From CAYVZZ01 sp964456185 (GTDB lineage: Bacteria; Pseudomonadota; Gammaproteobacteria; Pseudomonadales; Alcanivoracaceae): a DNA stretch of 25,027 bases. Shown one piece after another: positions 1 through 7,958 of the stretch. Below the pieces are notes generated by a model. It was not told the DNA's origin. It saw only the letters and a list, made by a program, of their open reading frames with translations, and ran no database searches. The position numbers were made by a program, and so were the translations under genes. The stretch is from positions 1 through 25,027 of the forward strand of contig CAYVZZ010000021.1 in the NCBI GenBank assembly GCA_964456185.1, read 5' to 3'. The first letter of the stretch is position 1. Each line of letters opens with the position of its first letter.

Positions 1-1260
1 GCCGTGGCCACCAAAAACTTGCATGCCCAAGTTGGCGCATTCCAGGCCTTTCTCGGTGAGGAAGCCTTTCAGGATAGGCGTCAGGAAGCCCAATTCGCCA
101 TCCCAGTAATCGTATTTTTCCATGTCGTCTTCAAGCAGACCGGAAATCATCTTGTCGGCATACTTGGCCGCGAAATACAGCATCGCGCGGCCGCCTTCGG
201 TGACGGCTTTTTGCGTCAGCAGCATACGGCGCACGTCACCATGGTGAATCAGGGCGTCGGCAATTTGGTCCGGCTCTTTTTTACCAGACAAAGCACGCAT
301 GGAACGACGTTCTTTGGCATAGGCCAAAGCGCCTTGGTAAGAACGCTCGGCATGACAAACACCTTGAGTAGCGGTGCCGATACGGGCGGAGTTCATAAAG
401 GTGAACATGCACTCGAGCCCTTTGTTCGGCGGGCCAATCAAAAAGCCTTTGGCGTTATCGAAGTTCATTACGCAGGTGGCGCTGCCCATGATGCCCATCT
501 TGTGTTCGATGGAACCACAAGCGACGCCATTGTCTTCACCGATTTTGCCCGGCAAATGTTTCGGCACGATAAACAGCGAAATACCTTTGGTACCTTTGGG
601 CGCATCGGGCAGACGCGCCAATACGATGTGAACAATGTTTTCGGTGAGGTCGTGTTCGCCGGATGAAATGAAAATCTTGGTGCCGGTGATGGCATAAGAG
701 CCGTCGCCGTTGTCGGCTGCTTTGGTTTTCACCTGACCCAAATCGGTACCACATTGCGGCTCGGTGAGACACATGGTACCGCCCCAGGTGCCTTCGGTGA
801 GCGGCGGCAGGTAGGTGTTTTTCTGTTCGTCATCGCCGTGCATCATGATGGTGTTCATGGCGCCCAGAGACAGGCCGGGGTACATGGCAAATGACCAGTT
901 GGCGGTGCCCATCATTTCCTGCTTGAACAAACCCAGTGACATGGGCAGGCCTTGGCCGTTGTATTCGGCAGGGTGGGATAGCCCTTGCCAACCACCGGCG
1001 ATATATTCGTTGTAGGCTTCTTTAAAGCCTTTGGGCAGGGTGACCTTGCCGTCTTCGAAATGGCAGCCTTCTTCGTCGCCACTTTGGTAAAGCGGGGCAA
1101 TGGTGTTTTCACACAGCTTGGCCATTTCACCGAGAATGGCATCGACCATATCGGGAGTGGCATCTTCGCCATTGGCCAGCTTTTTGTAGTGGGATTCATA
1201 ATCAAACACTTCGTTAAGCAAGAAGCGCATGTCATTTAAAGGAGCTTTATATTCCGGCAT
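1..1260 (-). CDS. Acyl-CoA dehydrogenase, DmdC/FadE-like (3' end outside window)
   Basis: Flavin-dependent dehydrogenase expected to introduce an alpha,beta double bond into an acyl-CoA in the cytoplasm. The first 420 residues are present. The start MPEYKAPLNDMRFLLNEVFD is characteristic of the ~600-residue DmdC-like subgroup (3-methylmercaptopropionyl-CoA dehydrogenase and relatives). The ACAD flavin/substrate signature CLTEPQCGTD is visible mid-protein, and the fragment stops at LGMQVFGGHG. In this family the catalytic glutamate follows that motif within a few residues, so it should lie just beyond the left edge. The ATG (1258-1260) is preceded by TTGAGG at good spacing. Nothing in the fragment tells the DMSP-pathway enzyme from a general fatty-acid enzyme, so the substrate is open. 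The frame is intact throughout. Confidence 0.9.
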   Translation of the reverse strand, partial: MPEYKAPLNDMRFLLNEVFDYESHYKKLANGEDATPDMVDAILGEMAKLCENTIAPLYQSGDEEGCHFEDGKVTLPKGFKEAYNEYIAGGWQGLSHPAEYNGQGLPMSLGLFKQEMMGTANWSFAMYPGLSLGAMNTIMMHGDDEQKNTYLPPLTEGTWGGTMCLTEPQCGTDLGQVKTKAADNGDGSYAITGTKIFISSGEHDLTENIVHIVLARLPDAPKGTKGISLFIVPKHLPGKIGEDNGVACGSIEHKMGIMGSATCVMNFDNAKGFLIGPPNKGLECMFTFMNSARIGTATQGVCHAERSYQGALAYAKERRSMRALSGKKEPDQIADALIHHGDVRRMLLTQKAVTEGGRAMLYFAAKYADKMISGLLEDDMEKYDYWDGELGFLTPILKGFLTEKGLECANLGMQVFGGHG

Positions 1261-1396
1261 GGTTACCTCAATAAAATCAGGGCGACATCCCTCGAATAGG
1301 GAAACGCTAGTAATAAAGACGGCGGCATTTATACCGAAAGCAACAGAAAGCAGCCATGGCCGAATCAACGGCGCCTCATTGCGCTACAGCGAGTAA
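1261..1396 (-). promoter_or_regulatory. Leader and probable promoter region of the acyl-CoA dehydrogenase gene
   Basis: This 136-nt gap between the antiporter stop and the dehydrogenase start holds no gene. On the minus strand a TATAAA -10-like hexamer lies at 1328-1333, without a convincing -35. A short perfect inverted repeat lies at 1288-1302 (TCCCT, 5-nt spacer, AGGGA), between that hexamer and the ribosome binding site. It could be a small leader hairpin or an operator. No good match to known fatty-acid regulator sites was seen. Confidence 0.3.
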
Positions 1397-3100
1397 TTAT
1401 TGGCGGGGAAGGCGAATACCCACCTGCTGCACATAGCCTTCATCAAGGCTGCGAACGCGTAAACGCAGCTTGCCCAACCAGACGATATCGCCTACCACCG
1501 GGCGGCCTTTCACTTGTTGACGAAAATAGGCATCGAGCGTCATTTGTGCCGTTTCGTCAGACAAATTGTCGATGGGATAAACCTGTACCAAGTCGCCCAC
1601 CAGGGCGTCGCCCAGCACCGTAAAATCGCCGTAAAAGCGTTTAATAGAGGGGGTGATGGTCTGACAAAGGTCAGCGAGAAGCGCCTTGGCGGAAATCGGA
1701 CCCAGCCAAGTAATGCGGTCACCTTCTTCCACTTTTAAGTCGTCGGTAATCGGTAAGTTGTCATCCTGGCGGCTAACCACTAGCGGGCTGGTGCGGTCGC
1801 TACAGAGTTGGGTCACCGGCATGCCGCAGGCGCGGGCGCCTTTTTCTACGGCAAATTGCATCATATAGAGGTTATGGCTACCGGCAAAAGAGGTCACCTG
1901 CAGTGGGTCGGGTGGTGCTGGCAGAGAAATATGCAGCAGATTGGCCAGCCAGGGCATGCTGACGCCCTGAATTAACAACGACGCCAACACCACCACAAAG
2001 GCGACGTTAAATAATAAGGTGGCGTGTTCGATGCCGGCCAAGAGGGGGAACATGGCCAGCACAATCGGTACGGCACCACGCAAGCCGCTCCAAGCAATAA
2101 AGAATTGTTCCGGTAGCGAAAAGTTCATTGGCAACAAGGCCAAGATTGTTGCCAATGGGCGGGCGATGAGCATCAAGAAAAGGGCAATAAGTAGTGCCTG
2201 AGGCACAATATCAATCAGTCCGTCCGGGTTTACCAACAGCCCCAGTAGCAGGAACATGCAGGATTGCGCCAACCAGCCGAAGGCGTCCATGTTGCGCAGT
2301 ACGTTATCACTGATACCGCCATGGCGGTTACCGACCACCAGCCCTGCCATGTAAACCGCCAAAAAACCTGAGCCGTGAGCCAAGTTGGTCAGCGCAAAAA
2401 TCATCGTGCCGCCCGCACAGAGTAAAAGTGCGTGTAGGCCTTCGTTGGCATGTAAAAAACGAATGAGGGCGGCGAGTAAAAAGCCCAAGGCTAGGCCGAG
2501 AACTAAGCCGATGCCAAAGGCTTGCACCGGCAAGCCCAGCGTATCGAGGCCAAAGGTTAAATTGGGATGCGTGAGAAATTCGATGACCGTGAGCGTGAGG
2601 AAAACCGCCATGGGGTCATTGAGTCCCGATTCGATTTCCACCGTGCTGGAGACGCGCTCGTTGAGCTGTACGCCAGAGCTGCGTAACACGCTAAACACAG
2701 CGGCCGCATCGGTGGAGCCAATAATGGCACCCAGCAACAGGCCAATACGCCAGTCGATGCCTAGCAGCCAGGTGATAAAGCCGCCAACGAGTGAACTGGT
2801 CATCAACACGCCGACGGTGGCAAGCGATAAAGCCGGTCGAAAGCCGGTACGAAAGGTATCCAGCCGGGTGCGCAGTCCACCGTCCATCAAGATAATGGCT
2901 AGGGCCAGATTACTGACCAGATAACCCACCTGCAGGTTGTCAAAATGGATGCCGGTGCCTTGGGTGTGGCCGGCTACCATGCCAACCAATAAAAAGATTA
3001 ACAGCGAAGGCACGCCAAAGCGCATGCTGAGGTTGCCAAACCAGAGGCCAATAAAGAGGACGGCGGCACCGACCAAAAGCCAGATATCAACAAATCCCAC
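1397..3100 (-). CDS. nhaP2: K+/H+ (cation/proton) antiporter, CPA1 family, NhaP2/CvrA type
   Basis: Inner-membrane antiporter that exports potassium, and possibly other monovalent cations, in exchange for protons. The 567 residues compare with about 578 in E. coli CvrA. Residues 1 to about 385 form a run of hydrophobic helices beginning IWLLVGAAVLFIGLWFGNLS. They include the SGLNDP segment carrying the Asn-Asp pair typical of NhaP ion-binding helices. A cytoplasmic RCK_C/TrkA_C-like regulatory domain follows (about 400-485), then a CorC/HlyC-type C-terminal domain (about 490-567). The start is GTG (3098-3100), preceded by TGAGGA at 7-nt spacing. The gene is divergent from mnmG and upstream of the dehydrogenase. 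K+ specificity is inferred from the NhaP2-like architecture, not proven by residues. Confidence 0.9.
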   Translation of the reverse strand: MGFVDIWLLVGAAVLFIGLWFGNLSMRFGVPSLLIFLLVGMVAGHTQGTGIHFDNLQVGYLVSNLALAIILMDGGLRTRLDTFRTGFRPALSLATVGVLMTSSLVGGFITWLLGIDWRIGLLLGAIIGSTDAAAVFSVLRSSGVQLNERVSSTVEIESGLNDPMAVFLTLTVIEFLTHPNLTFGLDTLGLPVQAFGIGLVLGLALGFLLAALIRFLHANEGLHALLLCAGGTMIFALTNLAHGSGFLAVYMAGLVVGNRHGGISDNVLRNMDAFGWLAQSCMFLLLGLLVNPDGLIDIVPQALLIALFLMLIARPLATILALLPMNFSLPEQFFIAWSGLRGAVPIVLAMFPLLAGIEHATLLFNVAFVVVLASLLIQGVSMPWLANLLHISLPAPPDPLQVTSFAGSHNLYMMQFAVEKGARACGMPVTQLCSDRTSPLVVSRQDDNLPITDDLKVEEGDRITWLGPISAKALLADLCQTITPSIKRFYGDFTVLGDALVGDLVQVYPIDNLSDETAQMTLDAYFRQQVKGRPVVGDIVWLGKLRLRVRSLDEGYVQQVGIRLPRQ

Positions 3101-3135
3101 AAGAAATCCTCAAAAAAACACGCCTAGGTTGGTTA

Positions 3136-3205
3136 TTAATGGGGCATTAACCACACGGGACACGCAACGAAATCAGTATAAAACAGCCGTGTAATGCTTT
3201 ATACT
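3136..3205. promoter_or_regulatory. Divergent nhaP2/mnmG control region with short palindrome and -10-like box
   Basis: In the 143-nt gap between divergent genes there is a palindrome at 3136-3150 (TTAATG, GGG, CATTAA). With a two-base bulge it can extend to GGTTA...AACC. A TATACT hexamer at 3200-3205 matches a -10 box for mnmG, with its start about 40 nt downstream, but no good -35 is present at the right distance. The palindrome could be an operator for either gene. Confidence 0.3.
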
Positions 3206-3243
3206 TGTCGCCCATTTTTTGTACAGAATTGCGGTTGCACAGC

Positions 3244-5121
3244 ATGGAATTCAAAAAGCATTTCGACGTTATTGTAGTGGGCGGCGGTCATGCCGGCACC
3301 GAAGCGGCGCTGGCCGCAGCGCGTATGGGTGCGGACACCCTGCTATTGACGCACAACGTCGAAACCTTGGGCGCCATGAGCTGCAACCCGGCCATAGGCG
3401 GCATTGGCAAAAGCCACCTGGTCAAAGAAATCGATGCCCTGGGCGGCATTATGGCACAAGCTATCGACCGGGCCGGCATCCAATTTCGTACGCTAAATGC
3501 CCGCAAAGGACCGGCGGTGCGCGCCACACGTGCCCAGGCCGACCGTAGCTTATACCGTCAAGCCATCCGCCATACTATTGAATATCAACCAAATCTGACC
3601 TTGTTTCAACAACCGGTAGTGGATTTGTTGGTGGAACAAGGGCGCTGCGTGGGTGCCGAAACCAGCATGGGCGTGACTTTTCGTGCCAATGCGGTCGTCA
3701 TGTGTACCGGCACCTTTTTGGGCGGCGTCATTCACGTCGGCATGAACAATAGCCAAGGTGGCCGCATGGGCGACAAGCCCAGTAACCGTTTGGCACAACG
3801 CCTGCGCGAGTTGCCGTTTCGTGTCGAGCGTTTAAAAACCGGCACACCACCGCGCATTGACGGGCGCACGGTGGATTATTCCATCATGGAAGAGCAGTGG
3901 GGCGATGACCCTTTGCCGGTTATGAGTTATCTGGGTGAGACATCGCAGCATCCCCGTCAGGTGTGTTGCCACGTCACCACCACCAATGAGCGCACCCACG
4001 ATATCATTCGCAGTGGCTTCGACCGCAGTCCCATGTTCACCGGCGTCATCGATGGCACCGGACCGCGTTATTGCCCGTCTATCGAAGACAAGGTCAATCG
4101 TTACCCGGACCGCACCAGCCACCAGATTTTTGTGGAGCCGGAAGGGCTGAATACCCACGAGCTGTATCCCAATGGCATTTCCACCAGTCTGCCGTTCGAT
4201 GTGCAGCTGGATTTCGTGCATTCCATGAAAGGCTTCGAAAACGCCCATATCACGCGGCCGGGTTATGCCATCGAGTATGATTATTTCAACCCGCAAGACT
4301 TAAGACCTAGCCTGGAAACCAAGCTAATGCCGGGGCTCTTTTTTGCCGGTCAAATCAACGGCACCACTGGTTACGAGGAAGCCGGCGCACAGGGATTATT
4401 GGCCGGCATAAATGCCGTGCAATATGGCCGTGGTGAAGAGGCGCTGACACTGCGCCGCGACGAGTCTTACATTGGCGTGCTGGTGGATGATTTGATTACC
4501 CTGGGCACCCGCGAACCCTATCGCATGTTTACCAGCCGTGCCGAATACCGTTTGCTGTTACGCGAAGACAATGCCGATTTGCGTCTCACCGAAAAAGGCC
4601 GCCAACTGGGGCTGGTGGATGATGTTCGCTGGGCGGCGTTAAACGCCAAGCGCGACGGCATGCAGGCCGACCGTGAACGTTTGCAAACCACCTGGGTGAG
4701 GGCAGGCAGTGATAACGCCAAGGCCATAGAGCCTTTGCTGGATAAACCGCTATCACACGAATACAACCTGTTTGATTTACTGAAACGCCCGCAGGTGGAA
4801 TACCGCGATTTGCTAACAGCGCTGGATTTGCCTTTGGCGGCCGATGACGTGGTCGAGCAGATGATGGTGGCTGCAAAATACGACGGTTATATTGCCCGGC
4901 AAAAAGCCGAGGTGGTCAAGCTGCGTGAAAACGAAGCACAAAAATTGCCGGACGACTTGGACTATAGCCAAATCAGCGGTCTGTCCAATGAAGTACGGCA
5001 GAAATTGGAAAGCGTGCGTCCGGCCACACTGGGGCAGGCGGGTCGCATTTCCGGTGTCACACCGGCAGCCGTATCCTTGCTGCTAATCCACCTGAAAAAA
5101 CGCCGTAAGCGAGCCGTTTGA
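3244..5121 (+). CDS. mnmG: tRNA uridine-5-carboxymethylaminomethyl modification enzyme MnmG (GidA)
   Basis: FAD protein that with MnmE installs the (carboxymethyl)aminomethyl group at C5 of the wobble uridine of certain tRNAs. The 625 residues compare with 629 in E. coli. The FAD dinucleotide-binding motif VVGGGHAGTEAA is at the N-terminus. The catalytically important cysteines fall at 47 (MSCNPAIGGIG) and 277 (GPRYCPSIEDK), the same positions as in E. coli. The family motif INGTTGYEEA and the C-terminal helical MnmE-interaction domain ending near SGVTPAAVSLLLIHLKK are present. ATG at 3244 is preferred because MEFKKHFDVIVVGGG aligns with the family; an upstream in-frame TTG at 3205 would add unconserved residues. 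The ribosome binding site is weak. mnmE is not adjacent; upstream is the divergent antiporter. The stop overlaps the rsmG start by one base. Confidence 0.98.
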   Translation: MEFKKHFDVIVVGGGHAGTEAALAAARMGADTLLLTHNVETLGAMSCNPAIGGIGKSHLVKEIDALGGIMAQAIDRAGIQFRTLNARKGPAVRATRAQADRSLYRQAIRHTIEYQPNLTLFQQPVVDLLVEQGRCVGAETSMGVTFRANAVVMCTGTFLGGVIHVGMNNSQGGRMGDKPSNRLAQRLRELPFRVERLKTGTPPRIDGRTVDYSIMEEQWGDDPLPVMSYLGETSQHPRQVCCHVTTTNERTHDIIRSGFDRSPMFTGVIDGTGPRYCPSIEDKVNRYPDRTSHQIFVEPEGLNTHELYPNGISTSLPFDVQLDFVHSMKGFENAHITRPGYAIEYDYFNPQDLRPSLETKLMPGLFFAGQINGTTGYEEAGAQGLLAGINAVQYGRGEEALTLRRDESYIGVLVDDLITLGTREPYRMFTSRAEYRLLLREDNADLRLTEKGRQLGLVDDVRWAALNAKRDGMQADRERLQTTWVRAGSDNAKAIEPLLDKPLSHEYNLFDLLKRPQVEYRDLLTALDLPLAADDVVEQMMVAAKYDGYIARQKAEVVKLRENEAQKLPDDLDYSQISGLSNEVRQKLESVRPATLGQAGRISGVTPAAVSLLLIHLKKRRKRAV

Positions 5122-5744
5122 TGGCGCAGTCGAATCAGGCGCTATTGGCTGCGGGCATCAAACAGTTGGGCCTGGATGTAAGTGAGCACCAACAAGCGCA
5201 ATTGTTGGATTATGTGGCATTGCTTGCCAAATGGAATCGTGCCTACAATCTAACGGCGGTGCGCAATGAGCCGGATATGGTCATTCGCCACCTGTTGGAT
5301 TCGCTAGCTGTATTGCCCTTTGTCGAAGATGTCCCCCTACTGGATATCGGCACAGGTGCGGGCATTCCCGGCATTATTTTTGCCATTTGTCGACCAGAGC
5401 AGGCATTTACGTTGCTCGACAGCAATGGCAAGAAAACCCGTTTTGTGCGTCAGGCCGCATTGGAATTGGCACTGGATAATGTCCAAGTTGTGCAACAACG
5501 GGTAGAACAGTATGGTGGAAGCTTTCCGCAACTTTGTTGCCGGGCGTTTGCATCCTTGCCGGATATCCTGCAACTTTGCGGACATCTACTCGCGCCTAAC
5601 GGTCGGGTTTTGGCCATGAAAGCCACCGACGAAGACGCCAAGCCAACCCCGGGTTGGCAACGACAGGTGCATCCGTTGAATGTGCCCTATTTACAAGAAA
5701 GCCGGCAGCTGTGGGTCATCGAGGCCGCCGATTCAGGAGAATAA
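5121..5744 (+). CDS. rsmG: 16S rRNA (guanine527-N7)-methyltransferase RsmG (GidB)
   Basis: SAM-dependent methyltransferase that modifies G527 in the 530 loop of 16S rRNA. It has 207 residues, the usual family length. The conserved N-terminal helix LAKWNRAYNLTAVRN precedes the SAM-binding glycine motif LLDIGTGAGIPGI (residues about 73-85). LLDSNGKKTRFVRQ and CRAFASLPDIL follow, as in other RsmG proteins. The ATG shares its A with the TGA of mnmG, which favours translational coupling; a TTG three bases upstream is less likely. It lies directly upstream of parA, the standard gammaproteobacterial order. Confidence 0.97.
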   Translation: MAQSNQALLAAGIKQLGLDVSEHQQAQLLDYVALLAKWNRAYNLTAVRNEPDMVIRHLLDSLAVLPFVEDVPLLDIGTGAGIPGIIFAICRPEQAFTLLDSNGKKTRFVRQAALELALDNVQVVQQRVEQYGGSFPQLCCRAFASLPDILQLCGHLLAPNGRVLAMKATDEDAKPTPGWQRQVHPLNVPYLQESRQLWVIEAADSGE

Positions 5745-5746
5745 CC

Positions 5747-6535
5747 GTGACACGCATTATTGCGCTTGCCAATCAAAAAGGGGGAGTGGGTAAAACCACC
5801 AGTAGCGTCAATTTGGCGGCATCGTTGGTAGCGACTCGCAAAAAGGTACTGCTGGTCGATATTGACCCGCAAGGTAATGCCACCTCGGGTTCGGGCGTCG
5901 ACAAGCGTGAAGTGGAGGCCAGCATTTACGATGTGTTAGTCGATAACACCCCTACCGAAGACGTGGTCGTGTCCACGCCGGAATCGGCCGGGTTTGACCT
6001 CTTGCCGGCCAATGACGACCTCACCGCCGCCGAAGTGCAAATGCTCGAGCTACCCAGCAAAGAGTTCCGTCTGCGTAACGCCCTGTCACGCGTTAAGCAA
6101 AATTATGATTACGTCTTAATCGACTGCCCGCCCTCGTTGAACATGCTCACGGTTAATGCGTTAACCGCCGCCGATGCTGTTATCGTGCCGATTCAGTGTG
6201 AATATTATGCGCTGGAAGGGCTCACTGCGCTAATGGGCACAGTTGATAAAATCGCCAAGGTGCTCAACCCTAAGCTGCACATCGCCGGCCTCTTGCGTAC
6301 CATGCACGACCAGCGCAATGGCCTGGCCAATGATGTATCCAGCCAGCTGATTAACCACTTTGGCGATAAGGTGTTTCGCACCATCATTCCGCGCAATGTG
6401 CGTTTGGCCGAGGCACCCAGCCATGGCGCACCCGTCATTCATTATGACCCGAAATCACGCGGTGCCGTCAGTTATTTGGCGCTGGCAGGTGAACTCCTGC
6501 GACGCGACGAAGCCCAAGCCAAAGCCGCCAGCTAA
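5747..6535 (+). CDS. parA: Chromosome-partitioning ATPase ParA (Soj)
   Basis: ParA/MinD-family ATPase that binds DNA non-specifically when ATP-bound and drives separation of ParB-bound origins. It has 262 residues with the deviant Walker A motif KGGVGKTT (residues 11-18, signature lysine 11), LLVDIDPQGNAT (switch I/Walker A' region) and VLIDCPPSL (Walker B). There is no N-terminal DNA-binding extension, so it is a chromosomal, Soj-type short ParA rather than a P1-type plasmid ParA. The start is GTG at 5747, preceded by AGGAG two bases before the rsmG stop. An in-frame ATG far upstream inside rsmG would add about 30 unconserved residues. parB follows after 12 nt. Confidence 0.97.
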   Translation: MTRIIALANQKGGVGKTTSSVNLAASLVATRKKVLLVDIDPQGNATSGSGVDKREVEASIYDVLVDNTPTEDVVVSTPESAGFDLLPANDDLTAAEVQMLELPSKEFRLRNALSRVKQNYDYVLIDCPPSLNMLTVNALTAADAVIVPIQCEYYALEGLTALMGTVDKIAKVLNPKLHIAGLLRTMHDQRNGLANDVSSQLINHFGDKVFRTIIPRNVRLAEAPSHGAPVIHYDPKSRGAVSYLALAGELLRRDEAQAKAAS

Positions 6536-6547
6536 AGAGAGAACACC

Positions 6548-7438
6548 ATGGCAAAACGAAAAAAATTGGGACGTGGCCTAGACGCCCTTATTAGTGCTCC
6601 CTCAGCGGCAGACCAAGTGGCCGTCAACGAAACCGCCGATAAAAGTGAAGCCGCACCAGTCGATGGCGAGCTGCGCCACCTGCCAATCGAATGGCTACAA
6701 CGGGGGCGTTATCAACCTCGCCGTGACATGTCGCCCGATGCCTTGGAAGAGTTGGCCGATTCCATTCGCGCCCAAGGCGTGATGCAGCCCATCGTCGTGC
6801 GCCCCATTGGCGAACAGCAATACGAAATTATCGCCGGTGAACGCCGTTGGCGCGCGGCTCAACTGGCCCAGCTGGACACCATTCCTGCCGTAGTGCGGGA
6901 AGTCGCCGATGACGATGCCATCGCCATGGCACTCATTGAAAACCTACAGCGTGAAGACCTCAACCCCATGGAAGAAGCCATGGCGTTGGCTCGCTTAAAA
7001 GAAGAGTTTGAGCTGACCCACAAAGCCGTGGCCGAAGCCGTGGGCAAGTCGCGCACCACCGTTACCAACCTCTTGCGTTTGATGACACTGGAAGCAGACG
7101 TTAAAACCTTGGTTGAACATGGCGATTTGGAAATGGGGCACGCTCGCGCCTTGTTAGCACTGGAAGGCGATGCCCAAATCGACGCCGCCCGCCAGGTAGT
7201 CGCCCGTGGCTTATCGGTGCGCCAAGCCGAAGCGTTAGTGCGCGACTATCACAACAAGCCCAAGAAAAAGCCCGAACCACCCCGCGAAGACCCCAACATC
7301 CGCAAATTGGTCAACGACCTGTCCGACCGCTTGGGTGCCCAAGTCAAACTCAATCAAGGCAAAGGCGGCAAAGGCAAGCTGGTTATCAGCTACAGCTCGC
7401 TGGATGAGCTGGACGGCATCCTCGCACACATAAAATAA
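6548..7438 (+). CDS. parB: Chromosome-partitioning protein ParB (Spo0J)
   Basis: CTP-dependent DNA clamp that loads at parS sites and stimulates ParA ATPase. It has 296 residues. The conserved N-terminal segment KKLGRGLDALIS is the ParA-interacting peptide. The CTP-binding domain contains GVMQPIVVRP, IIAGERRWRA (C-motif region) and ENLQREDLNPMEEA. The helix-turn-helix covers about THKAVAEAVGKSRTTVTNLLRL. A lysine/proline-rich linker with KPKKKPEPPRED precedes the C-terminal dimerisation domain ending SSLDELDGILAHIK. It is the last gene of the mnmG-rsmG-parA-parB string. No near-consensus parS site was found in the window. Confidence 0.97.
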   Translation: MAKRKKLGRGLDALISAPSAADQVAVNETADKSEAAPVDGELRHLPIEWLQRGRYQPRRDMSPDALEELADSIRAQGVMQPIVVRPIGEQQYEIIAGERRWRAAQLAQLDTIPAVVREVADDDAIAMALIENLQREDLNPMEEAMALARLKEEFELTHKAVAEAVGKSRTTVTNLLRLMTLEADVKTLVEHGDLEMGHARALLALEGDAQIDAARQVVARGLSVRQAEALVRDYHNKPKKKPEPPREDPNIRKLVNDLSDRLGAQVKLNQGKGGKGKLVISYSSLDELDGILAHIK

Positions 7439-7445
7439 GCGTTAG

Positions 7446-7477
7446 ATAGCAGAAAGGTAGCGATGGCGCTATGCTGT
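7446..7477 (+). terminator. Imperfect hairpin after parB (possible attenuator, no U-tract)
   Basis: The inner stem TAGCG (7458-7462) / CGCTA (7467-7471) with loop ATGG is extended by an outer stem AGCA (7448-7451) / TGCT (7472-7475) across a six-base bulge. It lies between parB and the HepT-like gene. There is no T-run after it, so it does not qualify as a classical intrinsic terminator. It may only weaken read-through or protect the parB mRNA end. Confidence 0.25.
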
Positions 7478-7500
7478 AGAAAACAGTGACAGGTTACCTT

Positions 7501-7941
7501 ATGCCAGTCGATGAAATCATGTCAGCGCGTTCCGCTTTGGCTGATGCCTACCGTCTTATGATGCAAGAGAAGCTGGCCGAGCTACAAGAAAATCTTGACG
7601 AGATTTATACCCTCTTGGCAGAAGGTGAGGCCGTTAATGCGCTAGTCTATCGTGCCACTGAACGCAATCTTCAGCTATTGGTTGAGGCCTGCATTGGTAT
7701 TGCCAAACAGCTGTTGAAATCGCGTGGCCAACAAGTGCCAAGTGATGCCAGACGTGCGTTCGAGAAGTTGCGTGGGCTGGGACTGGACAAAACCGATATC
7801 CCCTGGAATAAGGTGATTGGCATGCGTAACGCCTTAGTGCACGATTATCTCAATTTGGATAGGGAACGCATTACCGCCATAATCCGCGAAAAACACTACC
7901 AACAGCTTATTCTATTTGCCGGCGACAGCCTTGGTCTTTGA
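7501..7941 (+). CDS. HepT-like HEPN-domain protein (DUF86), without an MNT partner
   Basis: Small all-alpha protein of 146 residues from the ATG at 7501. Its C-terminal half contains R109-N-A-L-V-H114-D-Y116, the RX4HXY motif of HEPN ribonucleases. In HepT toxins Arg and His form the RNase site, and the Tyr is AMPylated by the cognate MntA nucleotidyltransferase antitoxin. Residues 1 to about 45 form a charged amphipathic helix (LMMQEKLAELQENLDEIYTL), followed by YRATERNLQLLVEACIGIAK, which resembles the HepT dimer helix. No nucleotidyltransferase (GSxxxGxxxxxSDxD) is encoded next to it: parB is upstream and convergent radC lies 17 nt downstream. ATG 7501 has ACAGG upstream; GTG 7486 is an alternative that would add five residues. 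The fold assignment is fairly firm; toxin activity is inference. Confidence 0.75.
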   Translation: MPVDEIMSARSALADAYRLMMQEKLAELQENLDEIYTLLAEGEAVNALVYRATERNLQLLVEACIGIAKQLLKSRGQQVPSDARRAFEKLRGLGLDKTDIPWNKVIGMRNALVHDYLNLDRERITAIIREKHYQQLILFAGDSLGL

Positions 7942-7958
7942 GGTCTGTCTATGTGTCC

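Noticed and set aside
4..666. 220-codon open frame on the plus strand
   Set aside because: It is the shadow of the acyl-CoA dehydrogenase on the minus strand, which has clear family motifs over the same bases; the plus-strand translation shows no recognisable domain.
2385..2924. 179-codon open frame on the plus strand
   Set aside because: Its Ser/Pro/Lys/Arg-rich translation is the antisense of the nhaP2 membrane helices, and it has no convincing ribosome binding site.
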